Part shown: positions 44,253 to 55,056 of the stretch, one piece after another
Layout: each line of letters opens with the position of its first letter
How positions within the stretch are numbered: the stretch's first letter is position 1
Assembly (NCBI RefSeq): GCF_023898315.1
Contig: NC_064615.1
Span: 737,039,450-737,103,449 of the forward strand
DNA from: Schistocerca nitens
Taxonomy: Eukaryota > Arthropoda > Insecta > Orthoptera > Acrididae
DNA: 64,000 nt
Direction of reading: 5' to 3'
The notes under the pieces: generated by a model
Database searches by the model: none
What the model was told of the DNA's origin: nothing
Seen by the model: only the letters and a program-made list of their open reading frames with translations
Translations under genes and position numbers: made by a program

Positions 44253-44329
44253 CTGCAACAAGACGGGGCGTTTCTACAGCTCACAAAGAGTCTTCACACT
44301 CTCTGGTCACAATTTAAGAAAATTTACTC

Positions 44330-44489
44330 TAAATAAAAAATTATCTGAATGTGACGTAAATCGGTAGCCGTGAAGTAGGTGTACACACAAACAACGACTA
44401 CAATTTCATAAAAATTGGACGATTTCTTCAAGAGAAAGAGCTTCACAAATTCAGCAAGTCGATAGCGCGTTGGTTTACTTCTGGCCCTT
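44330..44489 (-). pseudogene. Tc1-like transposase C-terminal tail, separated from its body by RTE insertion
   Basis: The minus strand reads ARSKPTRYRLAEFVKLFLLK then KSSNFYEI. The same peptide (ARSEPTRYRLAQFVKF) ends the Tc1-like body at 48488-49200. About 53 bp (44437-44489) recur at 48488-48540 with five or six differences, on the two sides of the RTE pair. I infer that one Tc1-like copy was split and its junction duplicated. Confidence 0.65.
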
Positions 44490-45463
44490 GTTGTTGTTGT
44501 TGTTGTCTTCAGTCCTGAGACTGGTTTTATGCAGCTCTCCATGCTACTCTATCCTGTGCAAGCTTCTTCATCTCCCAGTGCCTACTGCAACCTACATCCC
44601 TCTGAATCTGCTTAGTATATTCATCTCTTGGTCTCCCTCTACGATTTTTACCCTCCACGCTGCCCTTCAATACTAAATTGGTGATCCCTTGATGCCTCAG
44701 AACATGTCCTACCAACCGATCCCTTTCTCTACTCAAATTGTGCCACAAACTCTTCTTCTCCCCAATTCTATTCAATACCTCCTCATTAGTTATGTGATCT
44801 ACCCATCTAATCTTAAGCATTCTTCTGTAGCACCACATTTCGAAAGCTTCTATTCTCTTCGTGTCCAAACTATTTATCGTCCATGATTCACTTCCATACA
44901 TGGCTACACTCCATACAAATACTTTCAGAAACGACTACCTGACACTTAAATCTGTACTCGATGTTAACAAATTTCTCTTCTTTAGAAACGCTTTCCTTGC
45001 CATTGCCAGTCTACATTTTGCATCCTCTCTACTTCGACCATCATCAGTTATTTTGCTCCCCAAATAGCAAAACTCATTTACAACTTTAAGTGTCTCATTT
45101 TCTAATCTAATTCCCCGAGCATCACCCGACTTAATTCGACTACATTCAATTATCCTCGTTTTGCTTTTGTTGATGTTCATCTTATATCCTCCTTTCAAGA
45201 CACTATCCATTCCGTTCAACTGCTCTTCCAAGTCCTTTGCTGTCTCTGACAGAATTACAATGTCATCGGCGAACCTCAAAGTTTTTATTTCTTCTCCATG
45301 GATTTTAATACCTACTCCGAATTCTTCTTTTGTTTTCTTCACTGCTTGCTCAATATACAGATTGAATAACATCGGGGAGAGGCTACAACCCTGTCTCACT
45401 CCCTTCGCAGCTACTGCTTCCCTTTCATGTCCCTCGATTCTTATAACTGCCATCTGGTTTCCG
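44490..45463 (-). mobile_element. 5'-truncated RTE LINE, subfamily A
   Basis: Ends (3') in a (TTG)n run on the plus strand at 44490, i.e. a CAA-repeat tail. It is truncated at 45463 within the RT at QMAVIRIEGHERE. The minus strand encodes GVRQGCSLSPMLFNLYIEQA, RFADDIVILSETAKDLEEQL and the C terminus to about 44527. One nonsense codon (SVR-stop-SFLKV, AAG to TAG at about 44937) separates two otherwise open parts. Close to 22837-25056. Lies directly downstream of the subfamily B copy, same orientation. Confidence 0.88.
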
Positions 45464-45464
45464 G

Positions 45465-48400
45465 TTTGTCATCAGTCTACTGACTGGTTTGATGCGGCCC
45501 GCCACGAATTCCTTTCCTGTGCTAACCTCTTCATCTCAGAGTAGCACTTGCAACCTACGTCCTCAATTATTTGCTTGACGTATTCCAATCTCTGTCTTCC
45601 CCTAAAGTCTTTGCCCTCTACAGCTCCCTCTAGTACCATGGAAGTCATTCCCTCATGTCTTAGCAGATGTCCTATCATCCTGTCCCTTCTCCTTTTCAGT
45701 GTTTTCCACATATTCCCTTCCTCTCCGATTCTGCGTAGAACCTCCTTATTCCTTACCTTATCAGTCCACCTAATTTTCAACATTCGTCTATAGCACCACA
45801 TCTCAAATGCTTCGATTCTCTTCTATTCCGGTTTTCCCACAGTCCATGTTTCACTACCATACAATGCTGTACTCCAGACGTACATCCTCAGAAATTTCTT
45901 CCTCAAATTAAGGCCGGTATTCGATATTAGTAGACTTCTCTTGGCCACAAATGCCTTTTTTGCCATAGCGAGTCTGCTTTTGATGTCCTCCTTGCTCCGT
46001 CCGTCATTGGTTATTTTACTGCCTAGGTAGCAGAATTCCTTAACTTCATTGACTTCGTGACCATCAATCCTGATGTTAAGTTTCTCGCTGTTCTCATTTC
46101 TACTACTTCTCATTACCTTCGTCTTTCTCCGATTTACTCTCAAACCATACTGTGTACTCATTAGACTGTTCATTCCGTTCAGCAGATCATTTAATTCTTC
46201 TTCACTTTCACTCAGGATAGCTATGTCATCAGCGAACCGTATCATTGATATCCTTTCACCTTGTATTTTAATTCCACTCCTGAACCTTTCTTTTATTTCC
46301 AACATTGCTTCCTCGATGTACAGATTGAAGAGTAGGGGCGAAAGGCTACAGCCTTGTCTTACACCCTTCTTAATACGAGCACTTCGTTCTTGATCGTCCA
46401 CTCTTATTATTCCCTCTTGGTTGTTGTACATATTGTATATGACCCGTCTCTCCCTATAGCTTACCCCTACTTTTTTCAGAATCTCGAACAGCTTGCACCA
46501 TTTTATATTGTCGAACGCTTTTTCCAGGTAGACAAATCCTATGAAAGTGTCTTGATTTTTCTTTAGCCTTGCTTCCATTATTAGCCGTAACGTCAGAATT
46601 GCCTCCCTCGTCCCTTTACTTTTCCTAAAGCCAAACTGTTCGTCACCTAGCGCATTCTCAATTTTCTTTTCCATTCTTCTGTATATTATTCTCGTAAGCA
46701 GCTTCGATGCATGAGCTGTTAAGCTGAATGTGCGATAATTCTCGCACTTGTCAGCTCTTGCCGTCTTCGGAATTGTGTGGAAGATGCTTGTCCGAAAGTC
46801 AGATGGTATGTCGCCAGACTCAAATATTCTACACACCAACGTGAATAGTCATTTAGTTGCCACTTCCCCCAATGATTTTAAAAATTCTGATGGAATGTTA
46901 TGTATCCCTTCTACCTTATTTGACCGTAAGTCCTCCAAAGCTATTTTAAATTACGATTCTAATACTGGACCCCCTATCTCTTCTAAATCGACTGCTGTTT
47001 CTTCTTCTATCACATCAGACAAATCTTCACCCTCATAGAGGCTTTCAATGTATTCTTTCCACTTATCTTCTCTCTCCTCTGCATTTAATAGTGGAATTCC
47101 CGTTGCACTCTTAATGTTACCACCTTTGCTTTTAATGTCACCAAAGGTTGTTTTGACTTTTCTGTATGCTGAGTCTGTCTTTTCGACAATCATACCTTTT
47201 TCGATGTCTTCACATTTTTCCTGCAGCCATTTCGTCTTAGCTCCCCTGCACTTCCTATTTATTTCATTCCTCAGCGACTTGTATTTCTGTATTACTGATT
47301 TTCCCGGAACATGTTTGTACTTCCTCCTTTCATCAATCAACTGAAGTATTTCTTCTGTTATCCATGGTTTCTTCGCAGCTATCTTCTTTGTACCTATGTT
47401 TCCCATCCCAACTTCTGTGATGGCCCTTTTTAGAGATGTCCATTCCTCTTCAACTGTACTGCGCTATTCCTTATTTCTGTATCTATAGCGTTAGAGAACT
47501 TCAAACGTATCTCGTCATTCCTTAGTACTTCCGTATTCCACTTCTTTGCGTATTGATTCTTCCTGACTAATGTCTTGAACTTCAGCCTACTCTTCATCAC
47601 TACTATATTGTGATCTGAGTCTATATCTGCTCCTGGGTACGCCTTACAATCCAGTATTTGATTTCGGAATCTCTGTCTGACCATGATGTAATCTAACTGA
47701 AATCTTCCCGTATCTCCCGGCCTTTTCCAAGTATACCTCCTCCTCTTGTGATTCTTGAACAGGGTATTCGCTATTACTAGCTGAAACTTGTTACAGAACT
47801 CAATTAGTCTTTCTCCTCTTTCATTCCTTGTCCCAAGCCCATATTCTCCTGTAACCTTTTCTTCTACTCCTTCCCCTACAACTGCACTCCAGTCGCCCAT
47901 GACTATTAGATTTTCGTCCCCCTTTACATACTGCATTACCCTTTCAATATCCTCATACACTTTCTCTATCTGTTCATCTCCAGCTTGCGACGTCGGCATG
48001 TATACCTGATCTATCGTTGTCGGTGTTGGTCTGCTGTCGATTATGATTAGAACAACCCGGTCACTGAACTGTTCACAGTAACACACCCTCTGCCCTACCT
48101 TCTTATTCATAACGAATCCTACACCTGTTATGCCATTTTCTGCTGCTGTTGATATTACCCGATACTCATCTGACCAGAAATCCTTGTCTTCTTTCCACTT
48201 CACTTCACTGACCACTACTATATCTAGATTGAGCCTTTGCATTTCCCTTTTCAGATTTTCTAGTTTCCCTACCACGTTCAAACTTCTTACATTCCACGCC
48301 CCGACTCGTAGAACGTTATCCTTCCGTTGATTATTCAATCTTTTTCTCATGGTAACCTCCCCCTTGGCAGTCCCCTCCCGGAATCTTTTGCCAATGGAGA

Positions 48401-48487
48401 GATCAAAATTTAGGCAGTGGCGGGGATCGAACCCGGGACCGAAGACGTTTATGATTATGACTCAAATTGTAAACAGCCTTTCGCTCA
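45465..48487 (-). mobile_element. near-full-length RTE LINE, subfamily B
   Basis: 3' end at about 45465 (GTCATCAGTCTACTGACTGG on the plus strand) and 5' leader to 48487. The leader contains CCGGGTTCGATCCCCGCC on the minus strand (about 48438-48421), resembling an RNA polymerase III B box. It differs clearly from subfamily A in protein sequence. The pair B+A sits as a block in a Tc1-like element, with about 53 bp duplicated on both sides. Confidence 0.85.
45472..48350 (-). pseudogene. RTE ORF2: APE endonuclease plus reverse transcriptase, few defects
   Basis: From the ATG at 48350 (MRKRLNNQRKDNVLRVGAWN). The endonuclease has GAWNVRSLN, VVVSEVKWKEDKDFW, QVYMPTSQ, VMGDWSAVVGEG (canonical GDWN changed to GDWS) and DSDHNIVVM. 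A one-base shift near 47460 is followed by EEEWTSLKRAIT and KKPWITEEILQLIDERRKYK. The RT follows: two in-frame stops near 46951 and 46862, ENYRTFSLTAHASKLLTRII, motif A GFVYLEKAFDN with the catalytic Asp changed to Tyr (GAC to TAC, about 46530), GVRQGCSLSPLLFNLYIEEA and intact IRFADDIAILS. A TAG at 45823-45825 (KPE-stop-KRIEAFEMW) precedes the C terminus. Full length, but at least five inactivating changes. Confidence 0.87.
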
Positions 48488-49200
48488 GAACTTCACAAAT
48501 TGAGCAAGTCTATAACGCGTTGGTTCACTTCTGGCCCTTATTAAAATGGTTACTCGGCTTTGTAGCGATTTCTGGAGTTGTTGGATATTCTCCTGAGGGA
48601 TGTCTTGATAAATTCTGTCCAATAGGCGCGTTAGATCGTAAAAATTGTGAGATGGTTGGAGGGCCGTGCCCATAATGCTGCCAAAGTTCTCAACTTGGAG
48701 AAATCCGACCACCTTGCTACCAAGGTGGAGATTGGCAAGCACGAAGACAACCTGTAGAAACTCTTGCTGTTTGCAGGCAGGCATTATCCATCATCTTGCT
48801 GAAATGTAAGGCCAGGATGGGTTTCCACGAAGGGCAACAAAACGGGGCGTAGAATATCGTCGACGAACCGCTGTGCTATAAGGGTGGCGCGGACGACCAC
48901 CGAAATGGTATTGCTATGAAAAGAATGGCACTCTAGACCATCACTCCTGGTTGTCGGGTCTTATGGCAGGCGACAGTCAGGTTGGAGCCCCACCGCGTTC
49001 CGTGCAGTCTTCACTGGTCATCGGGGCTCAGATCAAAGCAGAACTCATCACTGCAGACAGTTCTACTCCACTCAATGAGATCCCAGGCCGAAAACGTGTC
49101 TAGAGACGCTCCAACCAGTTGGATAGACACCAGTTGGATACCAAGCTGACTGCAGCCCAGCTTATTGTCCGACATCCAGGAGTGATCAGGAGTGACAGTG
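48488..49200 (-). pseudogene. Tc1-like transposase, middle and C-terminal part
   Basis: Minus strand: AWDLIEWSRTVCSDEFCFDL with SPDDQ (first Asp, 49100-49015), ATLIAQRFVDDILRPVLLPF, HPGLTFQQDDG (second Asp, about 48790), then FYDLTRLLDRIYQDIPQENI and ARSEPTRYRLAQFVKF to 48488. The third catalytic block is poorly preserved. Shifts and stops throughout. Its last residues and terminal repeat continue at 44489-44330 beyond the RTE pair. Confidence 0.7.
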
Positions 49201-49211
49201 TGCGGTGCCAT

Positions 49212-49450
49212 TATGGGCAGGGTCGCCCAGTCAGCTCGAGATTTTGACTTCTAACGCGCAAACTGGACATAATTTGGCACGGTATCCCCAGGGAGACATC
49301 CAACAACCCTATCAATCAATGTCAAGCCGAATAACTGCTTTCAGAACGGCCAGAGGTGGCCCAGGGTGTTATCGACTAGCTCAATTTGTAAAGCTCTTTT
49401 TCTTCAGTAAATCATCCATTTTTCTCGAATGGAAACTACAAATCGATCCA
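49212..49450 (+). pseudogene. second Tc1-like C-terminal fragment, opposite orientation
   Basis: The plus strand encodes, in shifted frames, RKLDIIWHGIPRETSNN-like text and TARGGPGCYRLAQFVKLFFF then SKSSIFLEW. This is the same C-terminal peptide as 48488-49200 but on the other strand. The two fragments meet near 49205, so a rearrangement joined C-terminal pieces in inverted order. Confidence 0.6.
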
Positions 49451-49589
49451 TAAATAAAGAGTACACAAAAATTAAAAATCGGGTTGTCTGTCTATGGTTA
49501 GCATTAAAAACACTCCAGTCACACTATTATGACCACGTCGGAAGTGCGACGTCTAAAAAGCGAATCTCGTAAAGTATATTAGGTGGTCT

Positions 49590-50029
49590 TTCCGGGCGGG
49601 AAGAAGCACCTGATCCCCGGCACGAAACCGCCCGTCGGATTTGTGTCGAGGTCCGGTGAATCGGCCAGTCTGTGTATAGTTTTTAGGCGGTTTTCCATCT
49701 GCCTTGGCGAATGCGATCTGGTTCCCCTTATTCCGCCTCAGTTACAGTATGTCGGCGATTGCTGCGCAAACAAGGTCTCCACGTACGCATACACCAGCAT
49801 TACTCTACCACACATACATAGGGGTTACACTCGTCTGGTGTGAGACGTTCCCTGGGGGGTCCACCGGGGGCCGAACCGCACAATAACCCTGGGTTCGGTG
49901 TAGAGCGGCAGAGGGGTGAAGTGGACTGCGGTAGTCGTCGTGGGGTTGTGGACCACTGCGGCTACGGCGGGGACGGAGCCTCTCCGTCGTTCCTAGGTCC
50001 CCGGCTAACATACAATACAATACAATACA
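49590..50029 (+). repeat. long SINE, family 5 (ACAAT tail), copy B
   Basis: Flanked by ATATTAGGTGGTCT (49576-49589) and ATATTAGATGGTCT (50030-50043), a 14-bp duplication with one mismatch. It starts TTCCGGGCGGGAAG, shares the whole body with copy A (GTGTCGAGGTCCGGTGAATC, CTTATTCCGCCTCAGTTACA, GTGTGAGACGTTCCCTGGGG, GGTCCCCGGCTAACATACAA) and ends in repeated ACAAT. Confidence 0.9.
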
Positions 50030-50043
50030 ATATTAGATGGTCT

Positions 50044-51770
50044 ACGCACTCAAAGTAGGCGTAAAGGGTGTCTCATATCTCCTGTAGTAGAAATTTTTCT
50101 TGAAACAACACTTTAAAGGTTCCTCGAGTACAACAAACTATCGGCGACACGATGAATATTCAGCCGGACACTGAAGAAAATTAGATCCATTTAAATTTAA
50201 AAATTTTAAGATTCACAAAATAGCCTCAGTGGAATAGAGTTCTCGAAACTTGAGGGTTATGTTTGTTGTTTTATGGTGCGATATGCCGATTCGGTGACGA
50301 ACAAATAATCTCGCTGCCAATGACAAATACAGTAACGCTTCAACGTAAGAAAGAAATTTTTGTGAAGTAATCACTATGCCTAAGACATTGTTTATGCTGC
50401 AGTTGAAGCAAAAATTACCTTACAGTTCTGTTTATAATTTTAAAAAGATGTGATGTAACTAGCGTTCTTAGACACACTTACAGTAAAAATCTCTGAATAA
50501 ACAAGTGCAACTAACCACATTTTTTTGAATGAATGCTTTATCTCACAGTAAGTAGTGTAAGGCTCTGGCCGTCGTCAGACGGCATCGTGAATTTTTCGCA
50601 CAAATTTCACATTTATGTACTACAATACAACGGAGAACTTCAGGATTTTCCTGTTTAAAAAAGGTTTTACATTATATACAGGGTCTGCATCGTTGATACG
50701 GAGCAGGCTAAACGTGAGCTCGACTAACGACAAGATGGCAGAAACATGTGTCTACAGCCGACGCCAAAGCAGATAGTGACTTAATTCGTTATAAAAAAAA
50801 ATTAAAAAAAGAAAACAAGATGCTGCAGTGATGGCATACTCCTACATCTATGATGTATATATTTTTCTTAGTCTACATCGTAAAAGATAGTGGTAATGTA
50901 CAATGAAAGTTTTTTCCGCATTTCGAAGTTTTATATATAAAACTAACTGGGAAAACTTTGGCAGCATGCACATTCCCTCTATCAGTACGGCATTATGGAA
51001 CATGGTTGAAATTTTGCACGAGCATTCAGTTTCTTGACTCTGTTTTGTACCAAATGTAACTACATATTTTAATCTACTGCGAAAGGGAATATGCAAAACG
51101 CCATCGCTGGCCTATTAGTTAAACACAAAATTTCAAAAAAATTAAAATAAGGCTTTCACACATAAAAATTTCGTATTATACTGACCACATTTTTCTCACA
51201 ATTAAATGTATAGTTTCCGTCACGATCACGGCCAAGAAAAAGTATCTATGAAACAATATACGAGCCACATACATCATCGTGTACATCATAGCTGTAAACA
51301 TATACCATTACGGCATCATGTCGTTCTTTGGCGCAGCCTGGTTGCATCTTTTTTCCCGTAGTGATGTTTACAAAAGCAGCCTCGGTTTCCTCAAGACACC
51401 ATGGGTTAAACAATCAGATTTTCACTGTTGCAGTTAAAGGGAACAATATATTATACTTCCAATTACGAATAAATAAAGTATTACTTTTTAAAGTATAAAA
51501 GATCTTTTTATTTATATTATAATTAATATTTTTATTTAGAAATTATTACGAAAGTCTTCAAATGTTAATTATTAATTTGCTGCAGCGGTGGACTTCAGCC
51601 TGTCGTTCCTATTCGAGGTGAGCATCGACTCTGGCGACTGTGGAAGACGCATTGGGAAGGCAACAGCACAGCGTCGAAACAAACAACTGAATATCCAGAA
51701 TGCTGTCTGCTGCACAAGTTCAGCACAACCTGCTGTGTATGGTGCTCGCAAGCAGACAAGTGGTGTCTGG
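50044..51770. other. no gene recognised; weak mini-exon candidate at 51587-51617
   Basis: AT-rich. At 51587-51617 a 31-nt open stretch (GTGGACTTCAGCCTGTCGTT; VDFSLSFLFE) sits between TTGCTGCAG and GTGAGC, a possible acceptor and donor. This is too little to call an exon. Confidence 0.3.
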
Positions 51771-51782
51771 ACGCTAGTTAGC

Positions 51783-51984
51783 CGGCCGGTGTGGCCGTGC
51801 GGTTAAAGGCGCTTCAGTCTGGAACCGCGTGACCGCTACGGTCGCAGGTTCGAATCCTGTCTCGGGCATGGATGTGTGTGATGTCCTTAGGTTAGTTACG
51901 TTTAATTAGTTCTAAGTTCTAGGCGACTGATGACCTGAGAAGTTAAGTCGCATAGTGCTCAGAGCCATTTGAACCATTTTTTTT
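51783..51984 (+). repeat. tRNA-derived SINE, family 1
   Basis: GCCGGCCGGTGTGGCCGTGC head, GGTTCGAATCCTGTC B box, GAGCCATTTGAACC end and T-rich/A-poor tail. Flanked by ACGCTAGTTAGC (51771-51782) and ACGCAAGTTAGC (51985-51996), a 12-bp duplication with one mismatch. Confidence 0.95.
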
Positions 51985-51996
51985 ACGCAAGTTAGC

Positions 51997-52959
51997 TGTG
52001 GTTCGTGGATGGAAGAAAGAGGAGGCTGGTCAGCTACACCGAAACTGGACTGATACTGTATGGTGACACGTAGCATGCACCGCTGAGCCATGTTTATGGA
52101 TAATAGGACAACACATCGATGTCGGCTTGTCCGGAAACATCCACCAACAAACACACTGTTTTTAGTTTCATTGTGTAAGAAATGTTTTTGTGGATTTCCC
52201 TAGAACCATGAAATCATGTAGAAGGCAGTTTTCACCTCGTCGTTCTCTCAGTCCACAACTATTGACCTTCATTTATTTATTTTTTTCTCCACAAACACGC
52301 GGATTTTTCCTCTAATAGGAAGAAGGTCCACAAGAGTGGATCTACTGTTTCTTAGTTTTAACACTAGAACGCAACATCTTGCAAAGAACGATTCTTGCGT
52401 TAGTTTGGAGTTGGTCGTATGCTAAAAATGGCTGCTTCTACAAACCTGAAAGATTTACAGACAATTATTATACCTAAATATCAGATTTTATCTAAAGTCC
52501 GTTTATTATTCTCGGTGGTGAGAATTAGTTCACATTTGCGAAAATGTAGTTTATTACTATGAAATTTAGACACTTTCCGAGCGTCCTCGTAAATGGACCT
52601 CAGATCATAATGCAGATACGAGAAAAAGAAGTTAGATGCTTCACAATAAATGATAGCGAAACTCTATAATGAAAACTTGGTAGATATTGATCTTCGTGCT
52701 AAGTTTTTACCATATTAGAGATGTTATATTCGCGCAGGAAAAATACCGGTATGGATTTTTAATCAATTTGTAGACCATGTGGTTGTCATTTGTGGTGTGA
52801 TGTAGCACAGAAGGCGTTCAATCTATCAAATAACTAAGCAAAACAACTGCCTGTAATTGACTACAAAATACATGTTGTCAAAGTTATAATTAATTATAAA
52901 TATGTCACGCCAATTGCTAGGAGAAAATGACATTCTTCTACAGTGAATTTCTCTGGCAG
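51997..52959. other. no gene recognised
   Basis: AT-rich. It may include decayed transposase upstream of the piggyBac-like trace, but nothing can be defended. Confidence 0.35.
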
Positions 52960-53180
52960 TGAAGATGTAGCTGACATAGAAAATCTGAATAAACGGCCAA
53001 GATGAGTTCTTTCACAACCATTTGTAGACGTTAGGTTTGACGATGCTGGGCACATACCAAAATTTTTGGCGCAAAGAATGTTTCAAAATGAGGGAAAAAA
53101 TCGTTCTGCATTCAAATCATGCTTGTGAATTGGCTTGTTGGAAAATATGTAAAGAAAGATTTCCTGTGTATTTTTTTAAT
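52960..53180 (+). pseudogene. possible piggyBac-like transposase C-terminal trace
   Basis: The plus strand gives, across a frameshift, QPFVDVRFDDAGHIPKFLAQ then RMFQNEGKNRSAFKSC. This resembles the segment before and into the C-terminal Cys-rich finger of piggyBac-type transposases (VRFD..GH.P......C....C..RS...C..C...LC). Stops are present. The match is by pattern and short. Confidence 0.35.
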
Positions 53181-54148
53181 CTCAGGAGTGAAGAGGTTAA
53201 TTAACTTGAAGACGAATTTATGATTCGATATAATGTTAGTTGAAAGATTGCTATTTTCAAGTGTGTGTAATCTTAAAGGAACATAACGCACCATAAGATT
53301 TGGGTAGAATTGTCCGAAAACAGCTGGCAGGTCACGATTAAGACTTGAGAGCACTCCTATAAATATCTTCAGTTGTTTCTCCAGTTTATGATTTGTGGGA
53401 CCCTCACAGTTGTGGCGTCCCCCGCGCATACTGGTCATCTACCGGCTGCATCATCGCAAGCAGCTTGTGTGGCTGCTGTGTGCGTGGCGGGCTGTTGTTG
53501 TACTGAATGCTGGATGTACCGGCACACCACTACAGTCTGTTCCGGAAATTCTGGAGATGACTCAATCCTTATCTAGGAATTTTTCTATTATTATCAACGA
53601 AAAATGTAATTTTTAATTCTCTACTGGCTAATTGACAAGCATGGCCTATGTAAACGGTACAGACTGTCACATATTGTCCTATCAGCAGCAAAGCTCTACA
53701 AGTAAATCATAAATGTTCGTTTCTGATGATATATCGCCTCGGGAACGTACAGACAAGAAGTAAAAACAAATGAAAAGGACAGACTAAACAAAAAAAAATC
53801 ATTCTCCACGATTGGACAACTATCTTGGAAGTGACTCATTACTGTCCACTCCACGACAGACATGAAAACACTACTGCGGTGTAATGTTTCGCAAAACTTT
53901 TAGGGTCATGCAGCCTTTAAGGAATCACGTATTCCCGGAGAACTATTTCTACCAGCCACACTCACAGTGATGACTGCGAATTCTGAGCTCACTAGCGGAA
54001 TTTGAGCAGAGATGTGTGTCTGGTGTCTGTTGACAAGGATGAGACATGCGTCCACAGCTCACATTAAAACAGAAAACTTCATAAATCGACTCTTCTAGTA
54101 CATACAGTTTTGTCTCGCGTGGGATCTGTGGATTCGAACAAACAAACA
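53181..54148. other. no gene recognised
   Basis: Mostly AT-rich; a frame at 53373-53616 has Cys-rich text but no recognised domain. Confidence 0.4.
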
Positions 54149-54237
54149 CACACACAACACATTTGACAAAGGCAAGAAAGGAACAGATATTCAAATAAGT
54201 CTTATTTCTGTTTACAACGCACACACACATAGGCATA

Positions 54238-54276
<39 letters not shown>

Positions 54277-54340
54277 CACATTTCACAAAGACAACAAAGG
54301 AGCCGGTGCTCAAATAATTCTTATTTGTATTTACAACGTA
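54149..54340. repeat. (AC)n tract flanked by a ~70-bp tandem duplication
   Basis: ACACAACACATTTGACAAAG...CTTATTTCTGTTTACAACG (about 54149-54220) recurs as ACACAACACATTTCACAAAG...CTTATTTGTATTTACAACG (about 54272-54340), separated by an AC microsatellite (about 54221-54274). It looks like slippage or unequal exchange seeded by the AC repeat. Confidence 0.85.
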
Positions 54341-55045
54341 GCATACATTATCACTGGTTTTTCGTAACTCTGAGCAGATTATGACTTGATATTGTTGACA
54401 GAACAACGGCAAGGTTGTTCGTGCTGATCGTTCTCAGAGAGCAGTTACAGGATGTGAATTCTAACGATGCAGACCCAAATCGCTTTTCACAGCATTGCAG
54501 CACTCGTGGCCAAAAATAAAGCATCTGCTTACATAAATTTTGCATAAGATACTGCCTGTTTGGAGGCTACATAATAAAGTAAAACTGCAGATAAAATCCA
54601 ACCGACTGTCAGCGGTAACTGAATAAGTGGCCTTCCTCGTTCTAAGCTATCTTCTTACGGGATTAAGAAGACGACTGATGTATAAAGTTATTTCCGTTAC
54701 TGACATTCTTTCCGCGACAATATTTCCCATGGGCACCTTCCACAAATGGTACAGTTTCCCTGCATAACATACAGCAAGTGTTTCGCGAGCCACACATTTG
54801 GTTCCCTCGTCCGCCTCCATAGCCTAAGGGTCGGCGCCACGCATGGCCGGACCCGAGGTATTCTCCGTTCGAGGACTAGTTGTTGTGCTGTATTTATGCT
54901 CATATCGTCATAATCGACATTACTACTGAAATGGCTGAATAGACACGACCTGAAGGCTAATAAATAAAAAAAAAAGATTTCTTATATGGGAAGCGAGCCT
55001 AATGCAGCGTAAACAATCTATCAAGTCCAGAGACGTTTTCTCTGA
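54341..55045. other. no gene recognised
   Basis: 54810-54880 (CCGCCTCCATAGCCTAAGGG ... CCGTTCGAGGAC) has a faint tRNA-like look and could be a decayed SINE head. Otherwise nothing. Confidence 0.35.
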
Positions 55046-55056
55046 TAGTAGACTAT

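Noticed and set aside
43739-44284. Alternative frames over the glycine-rich exon (Ala/Val/Thr-rich, both strands)
   Set aside because: Shadows of a GC-rich repeat; only the glycine-rich frame has the acceptor, signal peptide half, stop and poly(A) signal in order.
51783-51984. tRNA gene suggested by A and B boxes (and other SINE heads)
   Set aside because: tRNA-derived SINE heads with SINE bodies, tails and TSDs; cloverleaf not complete.
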